From contig NZ_FNOK01000011.1 of the NCBI RefSeq assembly GCF_900106995.1, forward strand, positions 1 to 64,000: 64,000 nucleotides of DNA, given 5' to 3'. The notes below the pieces were generated by a model, which was given only the letters and a program-made list of their open reading frames with translations, was not told the DNA's origin and searched no databases. The DNA is from Saccharopolyspora shandongensis. GTDB taxonomy: Bacteria; Actinomycetota; Actinomycetes; Mycobacteriales; Pseudonocardiaceae. Every line of letters begins with the position of its first letter. The first letter of the stretch is position 1. This document shows, one piece after another, positions 40,770-49,056 of this stretch. The position numbers and the translations under genes are program-made.

Positions 40770-42137
40770 CTACGAGCCCTGGCGGGTGAGCAGATTGCCC
40801 TGCGGCGCGGTCATTTCCACGCCCGGGCCGACGATCTGCGTGCCGCGCAGCCAGGTTTCGCGCACCACGCCCGACAGCGGGCGCCCGTGGTACGGCGAGA
40901 CCGGGTTGCGGTGGTGCAGCTTGCCCACGTCCACGACGAACGCGTCGTCCGGCGCGAACACGCAGAAGTCCGCGTCGTTGCCGACCGCGATGGATCCCTT
41001 GCCGCGCACCGCGGCGAGCTCGGCGGGCTTCCGGGACATCCACTGCACGACGTCGGCGAGGCTGTGGCCGCGCACCCGCGCCTGCGTCCACACCGCCGAA
41101 AGGCCCAGCTGGAGGCTGGAAACCCCGCCCCAGGCCACGCCGAAGTCGCCGATGTCGAAGCGCTTGAGCTCCGGCGTGCACGGCGAGTGGTCGCTGACCA
41201 CGCAGTCGATGATCCCGTCGGCCAGCCCCTGCCACAGCAGTTCCCGGTTGCGGGCCTCGCGGATCGGCGGGCAGCACTTGAACTGGGTGGCGCCGTCGGG
41301 GACCTCTTCGGCGCTGAAGCTCAGGTAGTGCGGGCAGGTCTCGACCGTGACCTTGACGCCGTCGGCGCGCGCGGAGGCGATCATCGGCAGCGCATCCGAC
41401 GACGACAGGTGCAGGATGTGCACCCGCGCGCCGATGCGCCGCGCCAGCTCGATGACCTGCGCGATCGCGACGTTCTCGGCGCCGCGCGGGCGGGAGTTCA
41501 GGAAGTCGCCGTAGGTCTCGCCGTGCGCCGTGGGGGCGTGCTCGATGGCGTCGGAGTCCTCGGCGTGCACGATCATCAGACCGTCGTAGCGGGTCAGCTC
41601 GCGCAGCGCCTCGTCGAGCTCGGTCGGGTTCAGCGGCGGGAACTCGTCGACCCCGGAGTGCAGCAGGAAGCACTTGAAGCCGAACACCCCGGCCTCGTGC
41701 AGCCCGCGCAGCTCGGCGAGGTTGCCGTGCACGGCGCCGCCCCAGAAGCCCACGTCGATGTAGGCCTTCTCGCGCGCGGTCTTGCGCTTGACCTCCAGCG
41801 CGCCGGTGTCGATCGTCGGCGGCAGGCTGTTCAGCGGCATGTCGAGGATGGTCGTGACGCCGCCGGCCGCCGCGGCGCGGGTGGCGGTGTCGAAGCCCTC
41901 CCACTCGGTGCGGCCCGGGTCGTTGACGTGCACGTGGGTGTCGACCAGCCCGGGCAGCAGGACCTCGTCGGCGGCGAGCTCGATGGTGCGGGCGGCTTCG
42001 AGCGGGGCGTCCAGCGGCTCGACGGCGACGATGCGGCCGTCGCGGACGCCGACGCTGCCGGACGTCTCACCGTTCGGGCCGATGAGCCGTCGCGCGCGGA
42101 ACACGACGTCGAACGCTCCGTTGGCTGGTTCGGGCAA
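40770..42137 (-). CDS. allB: Allantoinase
   Basis: A 455-residue cyclic amidohydrolase opening allantoin to allantoate. It shows the metal-binding [15 protein letters not shown], the Lys (probably carbamylated) in [28 protein letters not shown], and [14 protein letters not shown] 42137 is the best start: AGGAGGAGG lies 8 nt upstream and the N-terminus then matches the family. A 17-bp palindrome (42163-42179) in the promoter region is nearly identical to one before uraD, linking urate and allantoin degradation. Confidence 0.92.
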   Translation of the reverse strand: MPEPANGAFDVVFRARRLIGPNGETSGSVGVRDGRIVAVEPLDAPLEAARTIELAADEVLLPGLVDTHVHVNDPGRTEWEGFDTATRAAAAGGVTTILDMPLNSLPPTIDTGALEVKRKTAREKAYIDVGFWGGAVHGNLAELRGLHEAGVFGFKCFLLHSGVDEFPPLNPTELDEALRELTRYDGLMIVHAEDSDAIEHAPTAHGETYGDFLNSRPRGAENVAIAQVIELARRIGARVHILHLSSSDALPMIASARADGVKVTVETCPHYLSFSAEEVPDGATQFKCCPPIREARNRELLWQGLADGIIDCVVSDHSPCTPELKRFDIGDFGVAWGGVSSLQLGLSAVWTQARVRGHSLADVVQWMSRKPAELAAVRGKGSIAVGNDADFCVFAPDDAFVVDVGKLHHRNPVSPYHGRPLSGVVRETWLRGTQIVGPGVEMTAPQGNLLTRQGS

Positions 42138-42162
42138 CGCGGTTACCTCCTCCTGACAGTGA

Positions 42163-42179
42163 TTCAACAAAGTGTTGAA
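42163..42179. promoter_or_regulatory. Candidate operator of allantoin/urate genes, site 1
   Basis: TTCAACAAAGTGTTGAA is a perfect 7-bp inverted repeat around AAG, 26 nt before the allB start. TTCAACAAAGTGTTGAC recurs at 54086-54102 upstream of uraD. Confidence 0.75.
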
Positions 42180-42204
42180 CCATGGTGCGGTTCCGGTCAA
42201 GGGG

Positions 42205-42259
42205 CTGGAGCGAACAGACCGTTCGCCACTTCAATCGGAGCGAACGGACCGTTGACTCC
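42205..42259. repeat. CGAACGGNCCGTTC double-palindrome repeat, copy 1
   Basis: Two related palindromes, CGAACAGACCGTTCG and CGAACGGACCGTT, are joined by CCACTTCAATCGGAG. The same two-palindrome layout occurs twice near 63557-63706. Confidence 0.65.
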
Positions 42260-42425
42260 GGACCTGACCCGCGGTGAGCCGCTCGCGGTTCCCATGGTGC
42301 GAGCACCGGGCCGACGCAGCGCGCCGAGCGGTTCGGCGGCACCGTGCGCGAGAAGCACGCCGATCGGCCAGGAGAACGGCGCGGTGCCCGCTGGGCGCGA
42401 GCGTTCGCCGCACTGAACCATGTCT

Positions 42426-42439
42426 TTCCGTATCGCGAA
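42426..42439. promoter_or_regulatory. Candidate glyoxylate-regulon operator upstream of the MFS gene
   Basis: TTCCGTATCGCGAA agrees at 11 of 14 positions with the reverse complement of the site upstream of hyi (TTCCGCATAACGAA). Confidence 0.4.
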
Positions 42440-42447
42440 GTATACTT
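42438..42447. promoter_or_regulatory. GTATAC palindrome 1 (GntR/FCD-type site)
   Basis: AAGTATACTT is a perfect 10-bp palindrome with the GTATAC core usual for FCD-class GntR regulators. A second core site, TGGTATACCG, is at 42611-42620. Confidence 0.4.
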
Positions 42448-42610
42448 ATCGTTTTCTGGAAAGTTAACGGCACGCGCCGCGCGGCCGTCAAGGGGCGGCG
42501 ACGGAGCATCGATTCAGCGCGACCGTTCCGGACGGACCTGAAAATCTTTCTTCGCACAGGTCATCGATTCATGTTTTCCCAGGTATTGACACAGGTCCCG
42601 GCACGATGTT

Positions 42611-42620
42611 TGGTATACCG
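42611..42620. promoter_or_regulatory. GTATAC palindrome 2 (GntR/FCD-type site)
   Basis: TGGTATACCG contains the 8-bp palindrome GGTATACC, 20 nt past TTGACA (42586-42591), so a bound repressor would block the MFS promoter. The likely regulator is the GntR protein at 46675. Confidence 0.4.
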
Positions 42621-42664
42621 CATCCCAAATCGCCCGGCTCCTCCCTCTCCCTTGGAGACCAGAC

Positions 42665-43969
42665 GTGACACAGACATCGGGAACCCTCGCGGACACCGGA
42701 ACCAGACCGACCCGGGTCCGATGGAAGATCTTCCTGCTGCTCCTGGCGATCGTGACCATCAACTACGTCGACCGCGGCTCCATCTCGGTGGCACTGCCGC
42801 TGATCAAGAAGGAATTCGGGCTCTCCGATGAGCTCACCGGCATCCTGCTGGCCGCCTTCTTCTGGACCTACGCCCTGATGCAGCTGCCCAGCGGCTGGCT
42901 GATCGACCGCTTCGGCCCGCGCCGGATGGTCGGCAGCTCGTGCATCGCCTGGGGCGCGGCCACCGCGCTCACCGCGACCGCCCCCGGCCCGGGCGCGCTG
43001 CTCGGGATGCGGGCGCTGCTCGGCGCCACCGAAGCGCCGGTGATGCCGGCCGGTGGCAAGCTCAACGCCATCTGGATGCCGCTGCGGGAACGCGGCCGCG
43101 GCGCGGTCATCCTCGACGCCGGTGCGCCGCTGGGCGCGGGCGTCGGCGGCATCGCGATCTCCTGGCTGATCGCGACGACCGGCGGCTGGCGGCCCGCGTT
43201 CATCGTCGCCGGCGCGGTCACCGTGCTGATGGGCGTGTGGGCCTGGTGGTACCTCCGGGACAACCCGCGTAGCCACCCGCGCGTGAACGACGCCGAGGCG
43301 ACCGACATCGAGACCTCGCACGCCGCCGAGGACCGCGCCGCGGGCGCCGCCAGCGGTCGGCGACCCCTGCGCCGCTACCTGAAGTTCCGGTCGTTCTGGG
43401 CGATGTGCGCCGCGTGGCTGGGCTTCAACGGCGTGTTCTACGGGCTGCTGACCTGGGGCCCGCTGTACCTGTCGGAGTCCAAGGGCTTCGACATCAAGAC
43501 GATCGGCTGGTCCACCTTCGTCATCTTCGGCGCCGGTTTCGTGGGCGAGCTGATCGGCGGCTGGCTCGCCGACGGCTGGCGGGCCCGCGGCCGCAACGGC
43601 AACGTCGTGATGCGCACGCTGCTCGGCATCGCCGGCGTGGCGGTCGTGCTCGGGCTGCTCGGCGTGACGCTGGTGCCCGGCCCGATCGCGGCCGTGACGC
43701 TGCTGTCCATCGTGCTGTTCTTCCTGCGCTGGGTGGGCCTCATGTGGAGCGTGCCGTCGCTGCTCGGCGGCCGGGAGAACGCCGGTGCGCTCGGCGGCGC
43801 GATGAACCTCAGCGGCAACATCGCGGGCATCCTCACCCCGATGCTGGTGGGCTTCATCGTCGGCGCGACCGGCAGCTACACCTGGGCGCTGCTCTACTTC
43901 GTCGGCGCCGGATTGATCATGACGGCCGCGGTGCTCACCCTCGACTACACCAAGCGCCTCCCCGCGTGA
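42665..43969 (+). CDS. MFS transporter (anion:cation symporter-like)
   Basis: A 434-residue 12-helix transporter with the ACS-type signature NYVDRGSISVALPLIKKEF in helix 1 and the MFS loop GWLIDRFGPRR. The central loop is about 205-240. ACS members import organic anions such as sugar acids, phthalate or cyclic-imide-derived acids; the substrate is not determined. It heads a group with the racemase/decarboxylase-like and deacetylase-like genes, which may act on the imported compound. GTG start. Confidence 0.88.
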   Translation: MTQTSGTLADTGTRPTRVRWKIFLLLLAIVTINYVDRGSISVALPLIKKEFGLSDELTGILLAAFFWTYALMQLPSGWLIDRFGPRRMVGSSCIAWGAATALTATAPGPGALLGMRALLGATEAPVMPAGGKLNAIWMPLRERGRGAVILDAGAPLGAGVGGIAISWLIATTGGWRPAFIVAGAVTVLMGVWAWWYLRDNPRSHPRVNDAEATDIETSHAAEDRAAGAASGRRPLRRYLKFRSFWAMCAAWLGFNGVFYGLLTWGPLYLSESKGFDIKTIGWSTFVIFGAGFVGELIGGWLADGWRARGRNGNVVMRTLLGIAGVAVVLGLLGVTLVPGPIAAVTLLSIVLFFLRWVGLMWSVPSLLGGRENAGALGGAMNLSGNIAGILTPMLVGFIVGATGSYTWALLYFVGAGLIMTAAVLTLDYTKRLPA

Positions 43970-43971
43970 CT

Positions 43972-44166
43972 ACGGTCTCCGGACTCGGTTTGCGCAGCGG
44001 CGCGGGTAGCGGAACCTCAGAAGCCTTCTCACTCCGGGATCCCCGACTTGCGTATGGCCTGGGGCTGTCCTTGCGAGAAGCCTCCTGAGAACCCGCGGCG
44101 GTGCGAGTCGAGCAGGTGGGCCAAGCGGCTGCGCCGCTTGAAGACAAGACCAAAACAGTGCTGAAA
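43972..44166 (+). ncRNA. HEARO/OMEGA-RNA-like repeat, copy D (compact)
   Basis: It shares GTTTGCG, GCGGGTAGCGGAACCTCAG, GAACCCGCGGCGGTGCGAG and GCAGGTGGGC with the other copies. Helices: CTCAG 44016 with CTGAG 44085; CTTCTC 44025 with GAGAAG 44075; CCCC 44041 with GGGG 44061; AAGCGGC-TGC-GCCGCTT 44123-44139, which replaces ATGCGCC-TGC-GGCGCAT of the other copies while keeping the loop. Its 3' end runs into the ribosome site of the next gene. Confidence 0.6.
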
Positions 44167-44174
44167 GGAATGAC

Positions 44175-45314
44175 ATGCCACGCATCGGAATGCTGACGCC
44201 GTCGTCCAACACCGTGCTGGAACCCGTCACCTACCGGCTGCTGTCCGGCGTCGAGGACGTGAGCGTCCACTTCAGCAGGTTGCCGGTCACCGCGATCTCC
44301 CTGTCCGACAAGGAGAACAGCCAGTTCTCGCTGGAGCGGATGTCGGCCGCCGCCGAGCTGCTCCGGGACGCCGCCGTGGACGTGGTGGTGTGGAACGGGA
44401 CCGCGGGTTCGTGGCTCGGGTTCGACTACGACCGGCAGGTCAGCGCGGCGATCTCGGCGGCGTGCGGGGTGCCGGCCACCACGTCGACGCTGGCGCTGCT
44501 GGACGCCTTCCGCGCCTTCGGCGTCACGCGGCTCGGCCTGGTCACGCCGTACACCGGCGACGTGACCGCGAAGATCGCCGAGACCTACGCCGCGGAAGGC
44601 ATCGAGGTCGTCAACGACGAGCGGCTGGACATCACCGACAACTTCAGCTTCGGCTCCGTGCCCGAACAGCGGTTGGCCTCGATGATCGAAGCGGCCGCCG
44701 TCGATGTGCACGCCGTGTCGCTGGTGTGCACGAACCTGCGCGGCGCCTTCGTCGCGGCCGACCTGGAGGCGAAGGTCGGAGTCCCGGTGCTGGACAGCGT
44801 TTCCGCGACGCTGTGGAAGGCGCTGGACGTGCTCGGCGCCGGCGTCCCGATCGACCGCGGCAGCGTGCTGCTCTCGGGCTCGACGCGCGCTGCGCTGAAG
44901 CGGATCTGCGCCTCGCTGCGGGAGGCGACCGGCGCCGACCGGACGACGATGCGGCTCGACCTGCCGTCCCAGCGGCTCGGCGTCGACCTCGCCGCGGCGG
45001 AGGACACCGGGCCCGGGGTGCGCGCGATCCAGCACGACCCCGGTCTGGACCAGCGGAAGCTGAACACCGTGCAGTGGCTGGAAGAACACCGCCGCACGCT
45101 GGTGCAGCCGCACTTCCGGGCGGACCCGCAGCCGCCGCAGGCGCTGATCGAGACCTACGGCGTGCAGGCCCAGATGCTCGCCCCCGTCGAGGTCGACGGC
45201 GCCATGGCGGGCTGGCTGTCGGTGCACAGCCTCGCCGAGCGCGACTGGCGCCCGACGGACATCGAGGCCATCGAGACCGCGTCAGCCGAGGTCAGGGACC
45301 TGCTGACGTCGTGA
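44175..45314 (+). CDS. Asp/Glu racemase-superfamily protein (arylmalonate decarboxylase-like) fused to a GAF-like domain
   Basis: A 379-residue protein. Residues 1-235 have the Asp/Glu racemase fold (MLTPSSNTVLEPVTYRLLSG; second catalytic Cys about 185 in VCTNLRG). The position of the first catalytic Cys is Gly (VVVWNGTAGSW, Gly about 75), the arrangement of arylmalonate decarboxylase rather than of racemases or maleate isomerase. Residues 255-379 look like a GAF ligand domain (LREATGADRTTMRLDLPSQR ... WLSVHSLAERDWRPTD). The fusion suggests allosteric control. AAAGGA precedes the ATG. It probably acts with the adjacent transporter and deacetylase-like enzyme; substrate unknown. Confidence 0.75.
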   Translation: MPRIGMLTPSSNTVLEPVTYRLLSGVEDVSVHFSRLPVTAISLSDKENSQFSLERMSAAAELLRDAAVDVVVWNGTAGSWLGFDYDRQVSAAISAACGVPATTSTLALLDAFRAFGVTRLGLVTPYTGDVTAKIAETYAAEGIEVVNDERLDITDNFSFGSVPEQRLASMIEAAAVDVHAVSLVCTNLRGAFVAADLEAKVGVPVLDSVSATLWKALDVLGAGVPIDRGSVLLSGSTRAALKRICASLREATGADRTTMRLDLPSQRLGVDLAAAEDTGPGVRAIQHDPGLDQRKLNTVQWLEEHRRTLVQPHFRADPQPPQALIETYGVQAQMLAPVEVDGAMAGWLSVHSLAERDWRPTDIEAIETASAEVRDLLTS

Positions 45315-45364
45315 GTGGCAACGGCCGCTCACGACTCGAACCGAACGATTGCGAGGAGAGGTAA

Positions 45365-46273
45365 ATGAGCAAGGACATCCAGATCTGCCTCGGGGTGGAC
45401 GTCGACGCCGTCGCCGGGTGGCTCGGCTCCTACGGCGGCGAGGACTCGCCCAACGACATCCAGCGCGGCGTGTTCGCCGGCGAGGTCGGCACGCCCCGGA
45501 TGCTGAAGCTCTTCGAGCGCTACGAGATCCCCACGACCTGGTTCATCCCCGGTCACTCCATCGAGACCTTCCCGGACCAGGTGCGGGCGGTGGTCGACGC
45601 CGGGCACGAGATCGGCGCGCACGGCTACTCGCACGAGAACCCCGTGCAGATGACCGAGCAGCAGGAACGCGACGTGCTGCTGAGGTGCATCGAGCTGGTG
45701 GAGAAGGCCAGCGGCCGCCGCCCGCGCGGCTACGTCGCGCCGTGGTGGGAGATGTCCGAGCACACCGCCGCGCTGCTGATGGAGAACGGCTTCAGCTACG
45801 ACCACAGCCAGAACTACAACGACTTCCACCCGTTCTACGCGCGGGTCGGCGACTCCTGGACGAAGATCGACTTCGACGGTCCCGCCGAATCGTGGATGAA
45901 GCCGCTGCAGCACGGCCACGAGGTGGACCTCGTGGAGTTCTGCGGCAACTGGTACGTCGACGACCTGCCCCCGATGATGTTCAACAAGCACGCGGCCAAC
46001 TCGCACGGCTTCGTCAGCCCGCGCGACGTCGAGCAGCTGTGGCGGGACCAGTTCGAGTGGGTGTACCGCGAGTTCGACTACGGCGTCTTCCCGGTCACCC
46101 TGCACCCGGACGTCTCCGGGCGGCCGCAGGTGCTGCTGATGCTGGAGCGGCTCATCGACTACTGGCGTTCCCTGGACGGGGTCCGCTTCGTCACCTTCGA
46201 AGAGGCCGCGGCCGACTTCCGCACCCGCTACCCGTTCGCCGAACCCGGCCGGCCGTCCCCCACCGGTCCGTGA
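45365..46273 (+). CDS. Polysaccharide-deacetylase-fold amidohydrolase (PuuE/cyclic-imidase-like)
   Basis: A 302-residue enzyme with NodB-type metal residues: Asp pair in GVDVDA (12 and 14) and HGYSH (His 86 and 90), plus the helix [16 protein letters not shown]. It has no signal peptide, so it is cytosolic, like PuuE-type allantoinases and cyclic imide hydrolases that hydrolyse ring amides. In this purine-catabolic setting, with a classical allB nearby, a cyclic imide or other ring substrate is more likely than cell-wall polysaccharide (inference). GAGGAG precedes the ATG. Confidence 0.8.
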   Translation: MSKDIQICLGVDVDAVAGWLGSYGGEDSPNDIQRGVFAGEVGTPRMLKLFERYEIPTTWFIPGHSIETFPDQVRAVVDAGHEIGAHGYSHENPVQMTEQQERDVLLRCIELVEKASGRRPRGYVAPWWEMSEHTAALLMENGFSYDHSQNYNDFHPFYARVGDSWTKIDFDGPAESWMKPLQHGHEVDLVEFCGNWYVDDLPPMMFNKHAANSHGFVSPRDVEQLWRDQFEWVYREFDYGVFPVTLHPDVSGRPQVLLMLERLIDYWRSLDGVRFVTFEEAAADFRTRYPFAEPGRPSPTGP

Positions 46274-46278
46274 CGGGT

Positions 46279-46577
46279 GGGGGCGCAGTTTCAATTGAGG
46301 TTTTTCCAACCTCAGTTTGCGTGGCGGTGCGGGTAGCGGAACCTCAGAGGCTCCCTGGTCTGTGGGTGCCCCTCCTGATGTATGTCCGATACACGGCGGA
46401 GGGGCCGTCCTCGCCGAGGGAACCCCGAAGGGGTGAGCACCGTGAACCCGCGGCGGTGCAAGTGTCGTAGGTGGGCTATGCGCCTGCGGCGCATACGACA
46501 CCCCATCGACGTGCACCTTTGCGACCCGCGACTGCGGGTTGACCAGGATGAAAAACGCTCATTGAAACTGCGCCCCC
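46279..46577 (+). ncRNA. HEARO/OMEGA-RNA-like repeat, copy B
   Basis: Full length and nearly identical to copy A outside paired regions. CCCCTCC 46369-46375 pairs with GGAGGGG 46398-46404 (CCCTGAC/GTCAGGG in A, CCCAACC/GGTTGGG in C). Inner TGTAT/ATACA and ATGCGCC-TGC-GGCGCAT are kept. The outer ends GGGGGCGCAGTTTCAA and TTGAAACTGCGCCCCC are reverse complements, a terminator-like palindrome split by the element. It lies between the deacetylase-like and GntR genes. Confidence 0.6.
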
Positions 46578-46591
46578 GCCCACCCGGGGTG

Positions 46592-46611
46592 GCAGTTTCA
46601 ATTGAAACTGC
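46592..46611. terminator. 20-bp palindrome GCAGTTTCAATTGAAACTGC
   Basis: Perfect palindrome with the same core as the flanks of repeat copy B just upstream; probably the remaining intact terminator of the deacetylase-like gene. Confidence 0.6.
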
Positions 46612-46674
46612 GGATCACCCCAAGGGGGGCGAGTGACTACTCTTTGAGCGAGTGCTGAGGGGAAAGGAGCGGAC

Positions 46675-47331
46675 GTGGCCCAGCCGGTCCCGTTGGGTTC
46701 CCGCGACCGGCCGCTGCGCGACCAGGTCTGCGAGGAGATCCGCAATCGCATCATCGACGGCCGGTTCGCGCCGGGCGACCGGATCGTCGAGCGCGAGCTC
46801 GCCGCGGAGCTGGCGGTCTCGCGGGTGCCGGTGCGCGAAGCGCTGCGCACGCTGCGGGTCGAGGGGTTCGTCGAAGACGTCGCGCGGCGCGGCGTCATCG
46901 TGCGACGCCTGGAGCGCCGCGACGTCGAGGAGCTCTTCGACGTGCGTGAAGCGCTGGAGAGCCTGGCGTGCCGGCTGGCGGCGAGCAAGGCCGACGCGCG
47001 CAGCCTGCGCGCCCTGCAGCGGCACCTCGCCCGGGCGGACAAGGCGTTGCAGGGCGAGGACCTGCATGCGGTCGGCAAGGCGAACGGGGACTTCCACGAC
47101 GAGATCGTGCGGCTGGCGGACCACCACCTGCTGGCGGGCATGCTGGACCCGCTGCAGGGCCGCCTGCACTGGCTGTTCCGGCAGGTCGACGACCCCGAAG
47201 AGCTCTGCCTGGAGCACACGAACCTCTACGAGGCGATCGCCTCCGGCGACCCGGACCGAGCGGCCGACGAAGCGATCCGCCACATCCACCACAACAGGGA
47301 CACGGCCCTCCGCCTCCTCTTCGGCGCCTGA
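46675..47331 (+). CDS. GntR-family regulator (FadR/FCD subfamily)
   Basis: A 218-residue regulator: winged HTH about 10-75 (RNRIIDGRFAPGDRIVEREL, VSRVPVREALRTLRVEGFV) and an FCD effector domain with metal-binding His residues in NGDFHDEIVRLADHH and IRHIHHNRD. FCD regulators sense carboxylates. GTG start with AAAGGAG. It stands inside the allantoin/glyoxylate region, and GTATAC palindromes at the MFS promoter fit its class, so it may control the 42665-46273 genes. Confidence 0.9.
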   Translation: MAQPVPLGSRDRPLRDQVCEEIRNRIIDGRFAPGDRIVERELAAELAVSRVPVREALRTLRVEGFVEDVARRGVIVRRLERRDVEELFDVREALESLACRLAASKADARSLRALQRHLARADKALQGEDLHAVGKANGDFHDEIVRLADHHLLAGMLDPLQGRLHWLFRQVDDPEELCLEHTNLYEAIASGDPDRAADEAIRHIHHNRDTALRLLFGA

Positions 47332-47351
47332 CGCCGCAAGGCCGCGCTGCC

Positions 47352-47387
47352 GAGAGCCTCGATTTCACCTGAAATCGGGAGGCTCTC
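47352..47387 (+). terminator. Terminator of the GntR gene
   Basis: GAGAGCCTC-GATTTC-ACCT-GAAATC-GG-GAGGCTCTC forms a long stem with a small bulge, 20 nt past the stop. Confidence 0.75.
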
Positions 47388-47663
47388 GTCGCGTCGGCGG
47401 TGGTCCCGCTCTTGCCTTGGGGTCGTTTCAGCATGGCGCGCCGGCCCGCGTGGGACGTGGCCGTCTCCGTCGATTTCGCGCGAAAACGGCGCTCCGCGTG
47501 AGGGCTGCGCGGCGATTTCGCGCGAAATCGCCACCGGCGTCGGGCGCCGGGCGCCTTCGGGATGAGCCGGGTGGGGCCGTTCTGCATCCACCCGTGAAAG
47601 CGGAAACCCCACCTGGCGTGGTGCCCGGTGGGGTTTCCGCTTCTGCCTGAAATCGGGGCGTTC
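47388..47663. other. Non-coding region with palindromes between gntR and glxK
   Basis: It contains GCGATTTCGCGCGAAATCGC (perfect 20-bp palindrome, about 47510-47529), a partial relative near 47470, and a terminator AAGCGGAAACCCCACC/GGTGGGGTTTCCGCTT at 47598-47642. No gene is seen. Confidence 0.65.
47598..47642. terminator. Terminator downstream of the glycerate kinase gene
   Basis: A 16-bp perfect stem around a 13-nt loop between convergent genes, 22 nt from the glycerate kinase stop. Confidence 0.8.
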
Positions 47664-48785
47664 CTACAGGTGGTCCTGGGCGACGCGCTCGCCGAGGTCG
47701 ACCAGGAGCGTCGCCGCTTCGCGGATGCTGCGCTGCGGGTCCGGCTCGATGTCGGTCAGCGCGTACGCCGCTTCGACGCCCGCTTCGCGGAGGCGCTCCG
47801 GCGTCAGGTCGCAGCGTCCCGCGATCGCCACCACCGGCACGCCCGCTTCGCGGGCGCGGGCGGCGACTCCGGCCGGGCCCTTGCCGTGCAGGGTCTGCTC
47901 GTCGATGGCGCCCTCGCCGATGATCACCAGGCCCGCGCCTTCCAGCTGCCGATCGAAGTCGATCAGCTCCAGGATCACGTCCACGCCCGGCCGCATCCGC
48001 GCACCCAGCACCGCGAGCGCCCCGTAGCCGACGCCGCCGGCCGCCCCGGCGCCCGGCTGTTCGGCGACGTCGCGGCCGCCCGCGGCGAGCACCGCGCGCG
48101 ACCAGTTGCCCAGCGCCTCGTCCAGGAGGCGGACCTGCTCCGGGTCCGCACCCTTCTGCGGCCCGTACACGTGCGCCGCACCGCGCTCGCCGAGCAACGG
48201 GTTGTCCACATCGGATGCGAGGATGAATTCGGTTTCGGCCAGCCGGGGATCCAGGCCAGATAGGTCCACTGTGGTCACTCGCACCAGTGGTCCACCGCCT
48301 GGGGGCAACGGGTTATCCGCAGCGTCCAAGACCCGCGCCCCCAGGACGGTGAGCATTCCGGCGCCGCCGTCGGTGCACGCACTGCCACCGACGCCCAGCA
48401 CCACGGTTCGCGCTCCCGCGTCCAAAGCCATCAGGATCGCCTCGCCGGTGCCCTCGCTGGAGGCCGCCAGCGGGGCGAGTTCTTCGGGATCGAGCAGCGC
48501 CAGCCCGGAGGCCGAGGCCAGCTCGACCACGGCGGTGTCGCCGCTGATCGCGATCTCGGTGTCCACCGGCTCGCCGACCGGGCCCGCGACCCGCACCGGG
48601 ATCGACATGTATCCGCTGGCCAGCGCGGCCTGCACGGTGCCGTCCCCGCCGTCGGCCACCGGCGCCAGCCGCACCTGCGCGTCGGGGCGGGCTCGGCGCA
48701 ATCCGGCGGCCACCGCCTCGGCGACTTCCGGCGCCGTCAGCGAACCCTTGAACTTGTCCGGCGCGATGAGGACGGGTCCAGGCAC
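47664..48785 (-). CDS. glxK: Glycerate 2-kinase (GlxK/GarK type)
   Basis: A 373-residue enzyme phosphorylating D-glycerate, the last step of the glyoxylate route. Family blocks are LIAPDKFKGSLTAPEVAEAV, VADGGDGTVQA, LGVGGSACTDGGAGML and GEGAIDEQTLHGKGPAGVA. I use GTG 48785 with GGAG upstream; TTG 48791 is also possible. It lies downstream of gcl with a hairpin between and is probably induced with it. Confidence 0.92.
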   Translation of the reverse strand: MPGPVLIAPDKFKGSLTAPEVAEAVAAGLRRARPDAQVRLAPVADGGDGTVQAALASGYMSIPVRVAGPVGEPVDTEIAISGDTAVVELASASGLALLDPEELAPLAASSEGTGEAILMALDAGARTVVLGVGGSACTDGGAGMLTVLGARVLDAADNPLPPGGGPLVRVTTVDLSGLDPRLAETEFILASDVDNPLLGERGAAHVYGPQKGADPEQVRLLDEALGNWSRAVLAAGGRDVAEQPGAGAAGGVGYGALAVLGARMRPGVDVILELIDFDRQLEGAGLVIIGEGAIDEQTLHGKGPAGVAARAREAGVPVVAIAGRCDLTPERLREAGVEAAYALTDIEPDPQRSIREAATLLVDLGERVAQDHL

Positions 48786-48811
48786 AACCAACTCCGATCG
48801 CTAGGGCGGCA

Positions 48812-48849
48812 TCCTCCGCCGGGACGCCCGGCACGAGCCCGGCGGAGGA
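48812..48849 (-). terminator. Hairpin between gcl and glxK
   Basis: TCCTCCGCCGGG pairs exactly with CCCGGCGGAGGA around a 14-nt loop, about 210 nt past the gcl stop and before glxK. Confidence 0.6.
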
Positions 48850-49056
48850 CACCAAGGGGTCTTACGGATATTCCACCCGAGGACCCCGTCTGTGGGAAAT
48901 GCGGGGCACGCTCGCCGACCACGCCACCGCGCGTCGCCGGCGAGCGCACCTCGCGCAGGGCTGCCCTGAAGCCCCGCCTGGGGTGCGGGAGTGTGTGACA
49001 GGACCAACCGACGCGGTTCCCGTACGCGTCGGCCAGCCTCCGCACCCCGAGGACCA

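Larger units (their letters stand above)
42138..42664. promoter_or_regulatory. Divergent control region between allB and the MFS gene
   Basis: A 527-base region without a gene but dense in sites: the allB operator (42163-42179), a 55-nt CGAACGG-type repeat (42205-42259), an inverted 14-mer (42426-42439), two GTATAC palindromes (42438-42447, 42611-42620), and TTGACA at 42586-42591 before the MFS gene. Confidence 0.6.

Noticed and set aside
45365..46273. Secreted peptidoglycan or chitin deacetylase for the NodB-fold protein.
   Set aside because: No signal peptide or membrane anchor, and the context is purine catabolism; a cytosolic amidohydrolase fits better.
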